The translations under genes were made by a program, and so were the position numbers. From JBFHRB01 sp041591915 (GTDB lineage Bacteria > Actinomycetota > Nitriliruptoria > Nitriliruptorales > Nitriliruptoraceae): a stretch of 15,879 nucleotides of DNA. The DNA lies in assembly GCA_041591915.1 (NCBI GenBank), contig JBFHRB010000043.1, positions 1 through 15,879 on the forward strand, in the 5' to 3' direction. Each line of letters opens with the position of its first letter. Positions within the stretch are counted from its first letter, which is position 1. Under the pieces are notes generated by a model that did not search any database, was not told where the DNA came from, and saw only the letters and a list, made by a program, of their open reading frames with translations. This document shows positions 1 through 6,775 of the stretch, in pieces.

Positions 1-380
1 TGGAACCCGAGGGCGATCGTGTCCGCGGTCACGCCGGTGCGGTCGGCGCCCGCTGCGGCAGCGGCGCGTGGCTCGGCCGGGGCATCGGAGGGCTGCACCG
101 GTGCTGGCGTGCCGTCCTCGGGTGCCGCGGCCGACGGTCCCGCCGCTCCCCCGGTCGTCGCTCCACGACCCGCATCGGCAGGCGCCGCAGCCGGGGCGTC
201 AGCAGGTCCCGCGGGGTCGCCTGATCGCTCGTCCGCCGGATCGCCCGCCGCAGCACCCGTGCCATCGACGGCCACCGGGGCGTCCGGCGGGCGCGCCTGG
301 GCATCACTCGTGCCCGTCGGCCCACACGCGGTCGTGGTCATCATCAACAACGTCGCCAGGGCCACCACCCGCAATGGCAT
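1..380 (-). CDS. Solute-binding lipoprotein, N-terminal part (runs off left edge)
   Basis: An open frame begins with ATG at 380 and stays open to the window edge (126 codons), so the gene is cut. Residues 1-19 form a lipoprotein-type signal: MPLR, a hydrophobic stretch, then T-T-A-C with Cys19 as the predicted lipidated residue. Residues about 24-112 are a low-complexity linker rich in Ala, Pro, Gly and Asp. A folded domain seems to start at GVTADTIALGF (116-126). That motif resembles the first strand of branched-chain-amino-acid-type periplasmic binding proteins (Peripla_BP_6-like), but only the first strand is visible. GGGAGGGG lies 5-6 bases before the ATG and supports this start. The gene is divergent from the penicillin-binding protein at 524. 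The lipoprotein call is fairly safe; the transport role is inferred from one short motif. Confidence 0.6.
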   Translation of the reverse strand, partial: MPLRVVALATLLMMTTTACGPTGTSDAQARPPDAPVAVDGTGAAAGDPADERSGDPAGPADAPAAAPADAGRGATTGGAAGPSAAAPEDGTPAPVQPSDAPAEPRAAAAAGADRTGVTADTIALGF

Positions 381-511
381 CACTGCCCCCTCCCGTGCTC
401 CGAACGCCACTTCGACCTGTAGGGCGACGAATCCTGCTCAACGGGCATCCCGGTCACCCCGGCCGTGCCAGCGCGCCGTCGGGGTGACGCGGAACCGACC
501 CTCCCCCTCGT

Positions 512-517
512 TACCCT
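512..517 (+). promoter_or_regulatory. Possible -10 element for leaderless transcript of the class A PBP gene
   Basis: TACCCT fits the actinobacterial -10 pattern TANNNT. Its last base lies exactly 7 bases before the A of the ATG at 524, the geometry expected if transcription starts on the start codon. No Shine-Dalgarno sequence is visible before that ATG, which agrees with a leaderless mRNA. No good -35 was found. Short TANNNT motifs are common, so this stays tentative. Confidence 0.35.
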
Positions 518-523
518 CGCCAC

Positions 524-2971
524 ATGCATCGCAACGGGCGGGCGCGCCTCCTCATCGCCGCATCGGCCCTCGTCGCCTCGGCGTGCTCCCAGGTCGTGGA
601 GCTCGAGGCCGGGGACCCCGTGGAGTTCGTCGTCCAGCCGCAGACCTCGCTCGTCTACGCGGCCGACGGGGAGCTGCTCGTCGAGCTCCACGGCGAGCAG
701 GACCGCCAGGACGTCGCCATCGGCGAGGTCGCCCAGCCGCTCGTGCAGGCCGTGGTCTCGATCGAGGACCGGCGGTACTTCATCCACGCGGGGGTCGACG
801 TGCCGTCGATCGTGCGTGCTGCGGTCCGCAACGTCGAGGCGGGCGGCATCGAGCAGGGTGGCTCGACGATCACCCAGCAGTACGTGAAGAACACGATGAC
901 CGGGACCGCCCGAACGATGGACCGCAAGCTTCGGGAGGCCGCCCTCGCCTACCAGCTCGAGCAGCGGTACTCGAAGGACGAGATCCTCGAGCGCTACCTC
1001 AACACCGTCTACTTCGGCCGGGGCGCGTACGGGGTCTACGCGGCGGCCGACGCCTTCTTCGGCAAGGAGGCGGACGACCTCACCCTCGATGAGGCCTCGC
1101 TGCTCGCGGGTCTCATCCAGTCCCCGTCGCGCTACGACCCGTACCAGAACCCGCGGGCGGCGACCGACCGACGGCGGCTCGTGCTCGACGCGATGGTCGC
1201 GACAGGACAGATCAGCCGGGACGAGGCGGACGCGGCCGCCGAGACGCCGCTGCAGCTCGCCGAGCGCGGCGAGGACGAGATCGTCGAGGCCCCGTACTTC
1301 GTGGACGAGGTCAAGCGCATCCTCCAGCACGACCCCGACGGGCGGTTCACCGAGGCCCTCGGCGAGACGCTCGACGAGCGCGTGAACGCGCTCTTCACCG
1401 GCGGCCTGCGGGTGTTCACCACGCTCGACGCCGAGTGGCAGGAGGATGCCGAGCGGGCCGTCGCCGAGATCCTCACGGACGACGGGGACCCCTCCGCGGC
1501 GGTGGTCGCGATCGACCCTCGCAGCGGGGCCGTCAGGGCGCTGGTCGGCGGCAAGGACTACTACGACCCCGAGGACCCCCAGGCGCGGTTCAACCTCGCG
1601 ACCCAGGGCGCGCGCCAGCCCGGCTCGTCGTTCAAGCCGATCGTGCTGGCGGCGGCGCTGGACCGCGGCGTCAACCTCGACCGGCAGTTCCCGGGCGGCG
1701 CCTGCGCGTCCTTCACGCGCCCTGACTGGCAGCCGTGCAACTACGCCAACACGGCGTTCGGGCCGCTCACGATGCGCGAGGCGACGGTCCAGTCCGCGAA
1801 CACGGTCTACGCCCGACTGGGCGTCGAGCTCGGACCCGACGCCATCATCTCGACCGCGCGGACGCTCGGCTTCACCTCGGAGCTCCCGCGCGTCCACGCG
1901 CTGGCACTCGGTGTGGCGTCGGTCAGCCCGCTCGAGATGGCGGGTGCCTACGCAACGTTCGCGAACCTTGGCCGCTACCAGCAGCCGTACCTCATCGAAC
2001 GGATCGAGACCGCCGACGGCGAGGTGCTGTACGAGCACGACGACCCCGGCCACCAGGCGCTCGACGAGGCGGTCGCGTACCTCATCACGCAGACCCTGCA
2101 GGACGTCGTCCGCCGCGGCACGGGAGTGCGCGCGAAGATCGACCGTCCGCAGGCCGGCAAGACCGGCACCGCCCAGGAGAACCGCGATGCGTGGTTCGTG
2201 GGCTACACGCCGGACGTCGTCGCGGCCGTGTGGGTCGGGTTCCCGGAGGGTCAGATCTCCATGCAGCCGCCGACGACCCGCATCACCGTCGAGGGCGGCC
2301 GCTGGCCGGCGCAGATCTGGTCCGCCTTCGCAGGTGCGGCGCTCGCCGAGGTCGAGCCGACGAGCTTCGGCATCCCCGACGTCGACCTGACGCTGGTGGA
2401 GGTCGACATCACCCGCAACTGCCTGCCCAACCCCTACACCCCGCCCGAGCTCATCGAGACCCGCCAGTACATCGCAGGCACCGCACCGCGCGAGCGCTGC
2501 AAGGAGCCCACGGGGCCACCGATCGACGACGTGCCGAACGTCACCGGGCTCCCGCTCGAGGTGGCCCAGCAGCTGCTGACCGACCGCGGCTTCGTGCTCG
2601 ACCTGCGCCCCGTCGCGTCACGGATCTACCCGCCCGGCATCGTCACCGCGCAGCGCCCGACCGTCGGTGGCACCACCCGGCCCGAGGACGGCAACGCCGT
2701 CGTGCTCTGGGTCTCACAGAACATCCGGACCCGCTCGATAGTGCCCGACGTCCTCGGCATGGACCTGGACCGCGCCGCGACGCTTCTGGAGGGCGGCGGC
2801 TGGTTCCCGGAGTGGCGTGCGGTCTGCCCGCTCGACGGCTGCCCCGCAGACGCCGTGCCCGGGACGGTGTGGGACCAGACCCCCGAGCCCGGGACCCAGG
2901 AGCGCGACCACTCCGTGATCACGCTGAAGGTCTACCCGTTCGGTTCCTCGGAGGGCGGCCCGGGCGGCTGA
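524..2971 (+). CDS. Bifunctional class A penicillin-binding protein (GT51 glycosyltransferase + transpeptidase) with two PASTA domains
   Basis: An 815-residue peptidoglycan synthase that polymerises glycan strands from lipid II and cross-links them outside the membrane. The GT51 domain spans about 70-245: EDRRYF with catalytic Glu81, GGSTITQQY (112-120), then EILERYLNTVYFG with Glu153. The transpeptidase domain spans about 295-605: SSFK with nucleophile Ser368 and Lys371, SAN (424-426) and KTG (546-548). Two PASTA repeats follow, about 667-731 and 737-804; PASTA domains bind muropeptide or stem-peptide ligands in related proteins. Cysteines occur in close pairs (393/405, 633/659, 768/773), which could form disulfides outside the cell. 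The N-terminus is odd: a hydrophobic run of only about 12 residues ending A-S-A-C (Cys21) looks like a lipoprotein signal rather than the usual single membrane helix. Its 3' end overlaps the opposing membrane-protein gene by 40 bp. Confidence 0.95.
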   Translation: MHRNGRARLLIAASALVASACSQVVELEAGDPVEFVVQPQTSLVYAADGELLVELHGEQDRQDVAIGEVAQPLVQAVVSIEDRRYFIHAGVDVPSIVRAAVRNVEAGGIEQGGSTITQQYVKNTMTGTARTMDRKLREAALAYQLEQRYSKDEILERYLNTVYFGRGAYGVYAAADAFFGKEADDLTLDEASLLAGLIQSPSRYDPYQNPRAATDRRRLVLDAMVATGQISRDEADAAAETPLQLAERGEDEIVEAPYFVDEVKRILQHDPDGRFTEALGETLDERVNALFTGGLRVFTTLDAEWQEDAERAVAEILTDDGDPSAAVVAIDPRSGAVRALVGGKDYYDPEDPQARFNLATQGARQPGSSFKPIVLAAALDRGVNLDRQFPGGACASFTRPDWQPCNYANTAFGPLTMREATVQSANTVYARLGVELGPDAIISTARTLGFTSELPRVHALALGVASVSPLEMAGAYATFANLGRYQQPYLIERIETADGEVLYEHDDPGHQALDEAVAYLITQTLQDVVRRGTGVRAKIDRPQAGKTGTAQENRDAWFVGYTPDVVAAVWVGFPEGQISMQPPTTRITVEGGRWPAQIWSAFAGAALAEVEPTSFGIPDVDLTLVEVDITRNCLPNPYTPPELIETRQYIAGTAPRERCKEPTGPPIDDVPNVTGLPLEVAQQLLTDRGFVLDLRPVASRIYPPGIVTAQRPTVGGTTRPEDGNAVVLWVSQNIRTRSIVPDVLGMDLDRAATLLEGGGWFPEWRAVCPLDGCPADAVPGTVWDQTPEPGTQERDHSVITLKVYPFGSSEGGPGG

Positions 2972-3702
2972 GTCGGCGGCTGCGCGATCGGCACCGCGAC
3001 CGCCGGCGGCATGGCCGGGACACCGTGTGCGAGCCAGAGCCGAGAGGTCGGTACTCGGAGCCAACCCAGAAGCAGGCCGGCCGCCGTGCCGAGACCGACG
3101 GCCAGCGCGACGCGCCCAGCCGAACCGTCGGTCCCCCACGCCAACTGGCCGGAACCCCACGCCATCCCGAGCGCGACCGAGTGGGCGAGGCCGACCAGGA
3201 CCAGTTGCCCGCGGGACTCCACTCGCCGGTTCGCCTCGAGCGCCGCAGTCCAGGCGCCGAATCCGCGATGACCACCGATGACCATGGCCGACGTCGCCAG
3301 CACGCCCTTCGTCAGTGCAGCCAGAGTGACCGCCCAGAGGAGGATCGTGAATGGGAAGAGGAACCGCTCTCCCTCGGGCAACGCGAAGGCGGCCGACGCC
3401 ACGACACCATTCAGGACCACGAGTGCCACGAGGCCCGCGAGGGCCGCGACGGCGACCGGGATGCCGCGGTTCCCATGACCGCCAGGCACGTCGGCCGGCC
3501 CGACGAGCCGCGACCTGCTGACGCCAGCCCAGAACGCATAGCCCGCGGGCAGGACGAGCGAGACGAGCCCGACGAAGTAGAGCTCGACGGACTCGGGCAG
3601 GACACCACCCAGACCCGCGGCACCTCCCAGGATCGCCACGTCGAGCAGCGACCGACGCCACACGCCCTCGCGCGAGAAGTACGCCCCCGCCATGCCGTTC
3701 AT
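2932..3702 (-). CDS. Multi-pass membrane protein of unknown function
   Basis: A 256-residue protein I cannot assign to a family. Hydrophobic segments at about 19-35, 41-60, 82-107, 113-143, 167-185 and 197-215 suggest five or six membrane helices. The C-terminus (about 228-256) is a soluble Pro-rich tail ending SEEPNG. The chosen ATG at 3702 overlaps the glycosylase stop as ATGA, implying translational coupling. A second ATG at 3693 (residue 4) sits 9 bases after a GGGGGG run and is a possible alternative. The regular hydrophobic pattern is the main reason to believe this frame over the long opposite-strand frames here. Its end overlaps the 3' end of the convergent PBP gene. It is last in a group with polX and the DNA glycosylase, but nothing in the protein points to DNA repair. 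Confidence 0.7.
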   Translation of the reverse strand: MNGMAGAYFSREGVWRRSLLDVAILGGAAGLGGVLPESVELYFVGLVSLVLPAGYAFWAGVSRSRLVGPADVPGGHGNRGIPVAVAALAGLVALVVLNGVVASAAFALPEGERFLFPFTILLWAVTLAALTKGVLATSAMVIGGHRGFGAWTAALEANRRVESRGQLVLVGLAHSVALGMAWGSGQLAWGTDGSAGRVALAVGLGTAAGLLLGWLRVPTSRLWLAHGVPAMPPAVAVPIAQPPTQPPGPPSEEPNG

Positions 3703-4376
3703 CCCCCCGGTGCCGGTGCGCGTGGGTGTCGCTTGTGGGGCAGGACCCAGCGGGATCCCGTGATCGCGAACCGCCACGGCACGTCGGCAGCCACCGTAAC
3801 GCCCGTCCGGGGCGTCGTGGAGATGCTGTCCGCTGGCAGCGCGTAGCCATCGACCTCGAGCCGAAGCTGCGACGGCGCGTCGAGCATGGGCACGCCGTCG
3901 AGGTCGCGGTCGATCCCGAGCGCCTTTGTCAGGCGCGCCGGCCCACGGAGGAGGTCGCGCTCAGCGGGCCCGGGACCCCGACGCTCCCGCATCCGGTCGA
4001 GCCCGCGCATCGGCGCCCCAGCGCGCAACAGCACCGCTGCCCCGACCCCGTCCTCCTCGACCGAGACGTTGCAGCACCAGTGCATGCCGTAGGTGAAGTA
4101 GACGTAGGACGTCCCGGGCGCCCCGAACATGGCCTCGGTCCGCGGGGTCCTTCCTCGGTAGCTGTGGCTGGCCGGGTCGTCCTGGCGGTAGGCCTCGACC
4201 TCGACCAGTCGTGCGATGGTCTCGGAGCCGTCGTTCTCGACGCGGACGAGCAGCGCCCCGAGGAGCCGGGGCGCGACCTCGGCGGCGTGGTCCAGCAGCG
4301 AGGCGACCGGGAACGGCCGGCGCTCCCCCGGCCCCGGCTGCGTCGGGTCGGCGAGGTGAACCGGCTCGCTGCTCAT
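3699..4376 (-). CDS. mpg: 3-methyladenine DNA glycosylase, AAG/MPG family
   Basis: A 225-residue monofunctional glycosylase that removes alkylated purines, such as 3-methyladenine and hypoxanthine, in base-excision repair. The sequence aligns by eye with human AAG. V-E-A-Y carries Glu61 and Tyr63, matching catalytic Glu125 and intercalation-site Tyr127. His71 matches His136. YVYFTYGMHWCCNV (91-104) carries Asn103, matching Asn169. Arg118 in LLRAG matches Arg182, and GPARLTKALGI (145-155) is another family block. The start at 4376 is preferred over an upstream in-frame start at 4400 because its ATG overlaps the polX stop as ATGA. Its own stop overlaps the next ATG in the same way. It is probably cotranslated with the PolX polymerase, which could fill the gap left after base removal. 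Confidence 0.93.
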   Translation of the reverse strand: MSSEPVHLADPTQPGPGERRPFPVASLLDHAAEVAPRLLGALLVRVENDGSETIARLVEVEAYRQDDPASHSYRGRTPRTEAMFGAPGTSYVYFTYGMHWCCNVSVEEDGVGAAVLLRAGAPMRGLDRMRERRGPGPAERDLLRGPARLTKALGIDRDLDGVPMLDAPSQLRLEVDGYALPADSISTTPRTGVTVAADVPWRFAITGSRWVLPHKRHPRAPAPGG

Positions 4377-6115
4377 CCCAACTTCTTCTGGCCCGCCCAC
4401 TCGATGAAGCGGTCCCGATCCCAGGTGTTGGCGATCGTGGCCTTGGGGATGCCTGCCCGCCGGGCCTGTCGGACGCCGTACTCGACGTAGTCGAGCTCGT
4501 CGGTCGAGTGGGCGTCGGTCGAGATGACGAAGGTCACGCCGGCCTCGACGCCGAGGCGGGCCACCTCGACCGAGGCGTCGAGGCGGTCGAGGTTCGAGTT
4601 GAGCTCGATGGCCGTGCCCGTCGCGACCGCGACCTCGAGGACCCGGTCGACGTCGAACTCGATGCCCGGCCGCTTGCCGATGCGTCGGCCGGAGAGGTGG
4701 CCGATCACGTGCACGGCCGGGTTGCGCATCGCGGTGATCAGGCGCTCGGTCTGCTCTGCCGCTGACAGGTTGAAGTGGCTGTGAACGCTCGCGACCAGCC
4801 AGTCGAACGTCAGCAGGAACTCGGGGTCGTAGTCGAGCGAGCCGTCCGGGGCGATGTTGAGCTCCGCGCCGTGCAGCAGCTGGGTGTCGGGCAGCTTCTC
4901 GCCGACCTTTCGGAGCTTGGTCCGCTGCTCCTTCATGGCGGCCTTCGAGATGCCGTTGATCCGAAGGTTCTCCGCGTGATCGGTGATCGCGAAGTACTCG
5001 AGCCCGCGCGTCGCTGCCGCGGCGATCATGTCCGTGAAGCTGGACCGGCCGTCGCCCGAGTAGTCCGTGTGGTCGTGGAGGTCTCCCCTGATGTCGTCGA
5101 CGGTGACCAGATCGACGAGGTCCCCATCGGCCGCAGCCTCGACCTCACCGCTCCCCTCGCGCAGCTCAGGTGCGATCCACTCGAGTCCGAGCGCGGCGTG
5201 GACCTCCTCCTCGGTGCGCTGGGCGATGACCCCCTCGGTCTCGGTCTCCGCGAGCTCGTACTCGTTGAGGATCCAGCCGCGCTCGATGGCCCGCTGGCGG
5301 AGCTCGATGTTGTGGGCCTTCGAGCCCGTGAAGTAGATCAGCGCCGCCCCCCAGGACTCGTCCGGCACGACCCGGACGTCCACGCCGATCCCGTCGTGGG
5401 TCACGACGCTGGCCTTGGTGTCGCCCTGCGCCATCACGCTGCGCACCTGCGGGAGGTCCGCGACGGCGGCCATGACCGCGGCCGGATCCTCGGTGGTGAC
5501 GAGGATGTCGATGTCCCCGATCGTCTCGCGGAACCGGCGGAGCGAACCGGCATAGGTGCACCGCTGGACCCCCTCGACCTCCGACAGCCGCGCCACGATC
5601 TGCTCGGCGATCGGCATGGCCATCGCGATGGGGGCCCGGTCGATGTGGCTCGTCTCGCCCAGCCTCTTCAGGGCCTGGCGGATGTTCTGCTCGGTCTTCT
5701 CCCCCATCCCGGGCAGGTCCTTGAGGCTCCCCTCGTCGAGGGCCGACCGAAGACCGTCGAGATCGGTGATGCCCAGGACGCTCTCGAGCAGCGCGACCGA
5801 CTTCGGGCCGAGGCCCGGGACGCGGAGGAGTTCGAGCTTGCCCGGCGGGTGCTTGTCGCGGAGCGCGTCGAGCTTGCCGATCGTGCCGGAGTCCACGTAC
5901 TCGCGGATCTTCGCGGCCGTGGACTTGCCGATGCCCTTGACGTTCGCCAGCTCGTTGGCGGACATGTCCGCGACATCCTTCGCGAGCGTTCCGACGGCTC
6001 GTGATGCGTTCTGATAGGCCCGCACGCGGAAGGCCTGCGGGCTCTTCTCGTCGAGCTCGGTCAATGTCGCGAGCTCGTCCAGGAGGCGCTTCACCTCCTC
6101 GTTCGTACGGGGCAC
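4373..6115 (-). CDS. polX: Family X DNA polymerase with C-terminal PHP phosphoesterase domain
   Basis: A 580-residue bacterial PolX, a normal length for the family. These enzymes fill short gaps, and the PHP domain supplies 3'-5' exonuclease or end-processing activity. Helix-hairpin-helix motifs lie in the N-terminal part: VKGIGKSTAAKI (59-70), VPGLGPKSVALL (99-110) and LPGMGEKTEQNI (134-145). The polymerase palm has AGSLRR (189-194), GDID with Asp201 and Asp203, and the third metal-binding Asp246 in VDVRVV. The PHP domain (about 340-575) keeps its metal ligands: DLHDHT (His347, His349), ITDH (Asp379, His380), Glu418 in GAELN, His445 in SVHSHF, His473, and Asp534/His536 in TDAH. The GTG at 6115 is chosen because AGGAG lies 7 bases upstream. 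The frame continues further upstream, but that part lies over the neighbouring gene and is Arg/Pro-rich shadow sequence. The stop overlaps the glycosylase start. Confidence 0.95.
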   Translation of the reverse strand: MPRTNEEVKRLLDELATLTELDEKSPQAFRVRAYQNASRAVGTLAKDVADMSANELANVKGIGKSTAAKIREYVDSGTIGKLDALRDKHPPGKLELLRVPGLGPKSVALLESVLGITDLDGLRSALDEGSLKDLPGMGEKTEQNIRQALKRLGETSHIDRAPIAMAMPIAEQIVARLSEVEGVQRCTYAGSLRRFRETIGDIDILVTTEDPAAVMAAVADLPQVRSVMAQGDTKASVVTHDGIGVDVRVVPDESWGAALIYFTGSKAHNIELRQRAIERGWILNEYELAETETEGVIAQRTEEEVHAALGLEWIAPELREGSGEVEAAADGDLVDLVTVDDIRGDLHDHTDYSGDGRSSFTDMIAAAATRGLEYFAITDHAENLRINGISKAAMKEQRTKLRKVGEKLPDTQLLHGAELNIAPDGSLDYDPEFLLTFDWLVASVHSHFNLSAAEQTERLITAMRNPAVHVIGHLSGRRIGKRPGIEFDVDRVLEVAVATGTAIELNSNLDRLDASVEVARLGVEAGVTFVISTDAHSTDELDYVEYGVRQARRAGIPKATIANTWDRDRFIEWAGQKKLG

Positions 6116-6122
6116 GCAGGCG

Positions 6123-6127
6123 CTCCT
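6123..6127 (-). promoter_or_regulatory. Shine-Dalgarno site fixing the polX GTG start
   Basis: AGGAG on the minus strand, 7 bases before GTG at 6115. It lies in the 44-base gap between the upstream membrane-protein gene and polX. It supports a 580-residue product rather than the longer open frame. Confidence 0.7.
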
Positions 6128-6159
6128 GGCGGTGAGGGGGCGTGACCGTACCGGCGGGG

Positions 6160-6717
6160 TCAGACCCGGTCGTAGAAGTCCTCGGGCATGGCGCCCTGCA
6201 GGGCCTTGCGCCACTGCTTGACGAGCCGGTCGACGTCGTTCGCGCCGCGGTGGTCGCGGTACCAGAGCACGTCCTCGAACTCGTCCTGCACCTTCGGCAG
6301 CCAGAGCAGGGCCAGCACCAGCAGCTCGGTCGACAGGGTCAGCACCCCCTGCCAGACGTTGGGCGCACCGGCGGGGTCCATGAGGCCGGCGATGACCAGC
6401 GGCCAGCCGGTGAACTGGAAGAGGACGAAGGCGAGCGTCACCGAATGCCGAGCGGCGTCGAACCGGAACACGAGCCCCAGCGCCATCGTCAGGATGAAGG
6501 CGCACGCCCCGAGCGTCATCATGCCGGCGGCGCCGGCCATGCCGAGCACGGCGCCCGTGAACCCGATGGCCTGGATGCCCTCGGCCGTGTGCTCCGACAG
6601 GGGCCCGCCGAAGTAGCCGGCCCTGGCGAGACGCCAGCCTGCGCCGAGGAAGGGCAGGGTGGTCAGGGCGGTGAGGACGGCTGCGGCCAGCACGGTGAGT
6701 GACAGCCGACGGGGCAC
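6160..6717 (-). CDS. Small membrane protein of unknown function
   Basis: A 185-residue protein with hydrophobic segments at about 5-25, 48-84 (one long or two short helices), 90-112 and 121-141. A charged soluble C-terminus follows (142-185, with PKVQDEFEDVLWYRDHRG). I do not recognise the family. The GTG start at 6717 is supported by GGGAGGG ending 5 bases upstream, and a plausible promoter lies just before it. The hydrophobic profile separates it from the overlapping upstream extension of the polX frame, which is Arg/Pro-rich. It ends 44 bases before polX, in the same direction, so it probably leads that transcript. Confidence 0.75.
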   Translation of the reverse strand: MPRRLSLTVLAAAVLTALTTLPFLGAGWRLARAGYFGGPLSEHTAEGIQAIGFTGAVLGMAGAAGMMTLGACAFILTMALGLVFRFDAARHSVTLAFVLFQFTGWPLVIAGLMDPAGAPNVWQGVLTLSTELLVLALLWLPKVQDEFEDVLWYRDHRGANDVDRLVKQWRKALQGAMPEDFYDRV

Positions 6718-6743
6718 GGACGCCCTCCCTCGCAGGTCCGGCC

Positions 6744-6772
6744 AGTCTAGGACCGGGGCGCCGCGCCGTCAG
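6744..6772 (-). promoter_or_regulatory. Probable sigma-70-type promoter for the small membrane protein / polX group
   Basis: On the minus strand, CTGACG (6772-6767) and TAGACT (6749-6744) are separated by 17 bases. Each matches its consensus hexamer at 4 of 6 positions, and TAGACT fits TANNNT. The predicted start near 6737 gives a leader of about 20 bases containing GGGAGGG before the GTG at 6717. It lies in the 58-base gap after argH, so it may separate the downstream group from the arg operon. Confidence 0.45.
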
Positions 6773-6775
6773 GGC

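Noticed and set aside
416..441. Promoter for the leftmost lipoprotein gene (TTGAGC and TACAGG on the minus strand)
   Set aside because: The spacer is only 14 bases and the -10 match is poor.
380..2053. Minus-strand open frame of 557 codons
   Set aside because: It lies wholly over the PBP gene, which has clear catalytic motifs. The product is Arg/Leu/Val-rich with no domain, typical of antisense frames in GC-rich DNA.
2975..3005. GC-rich imperfect hairpin as a bidirectional terminator
   Set aside because: The stem is interrupted and there is no T tract on either strand. It lies in membrane-protein coding sequence and such pairings are frequent at this GC content.
1735..3846. Plus-strand open frame of 703 codons
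   Set aside because: It covers the PBP 3' half and the antisense of the membrane-protein gene. It is Arg/Pro-rich without any motif; a frame shadow.
6116..6505. Upstream extension of the polX frame
   Set aside because: It overlaps the small membrane-protein gene and is Arg/Pro-rich. GTG 6115 has a well-spaced AGGAG.
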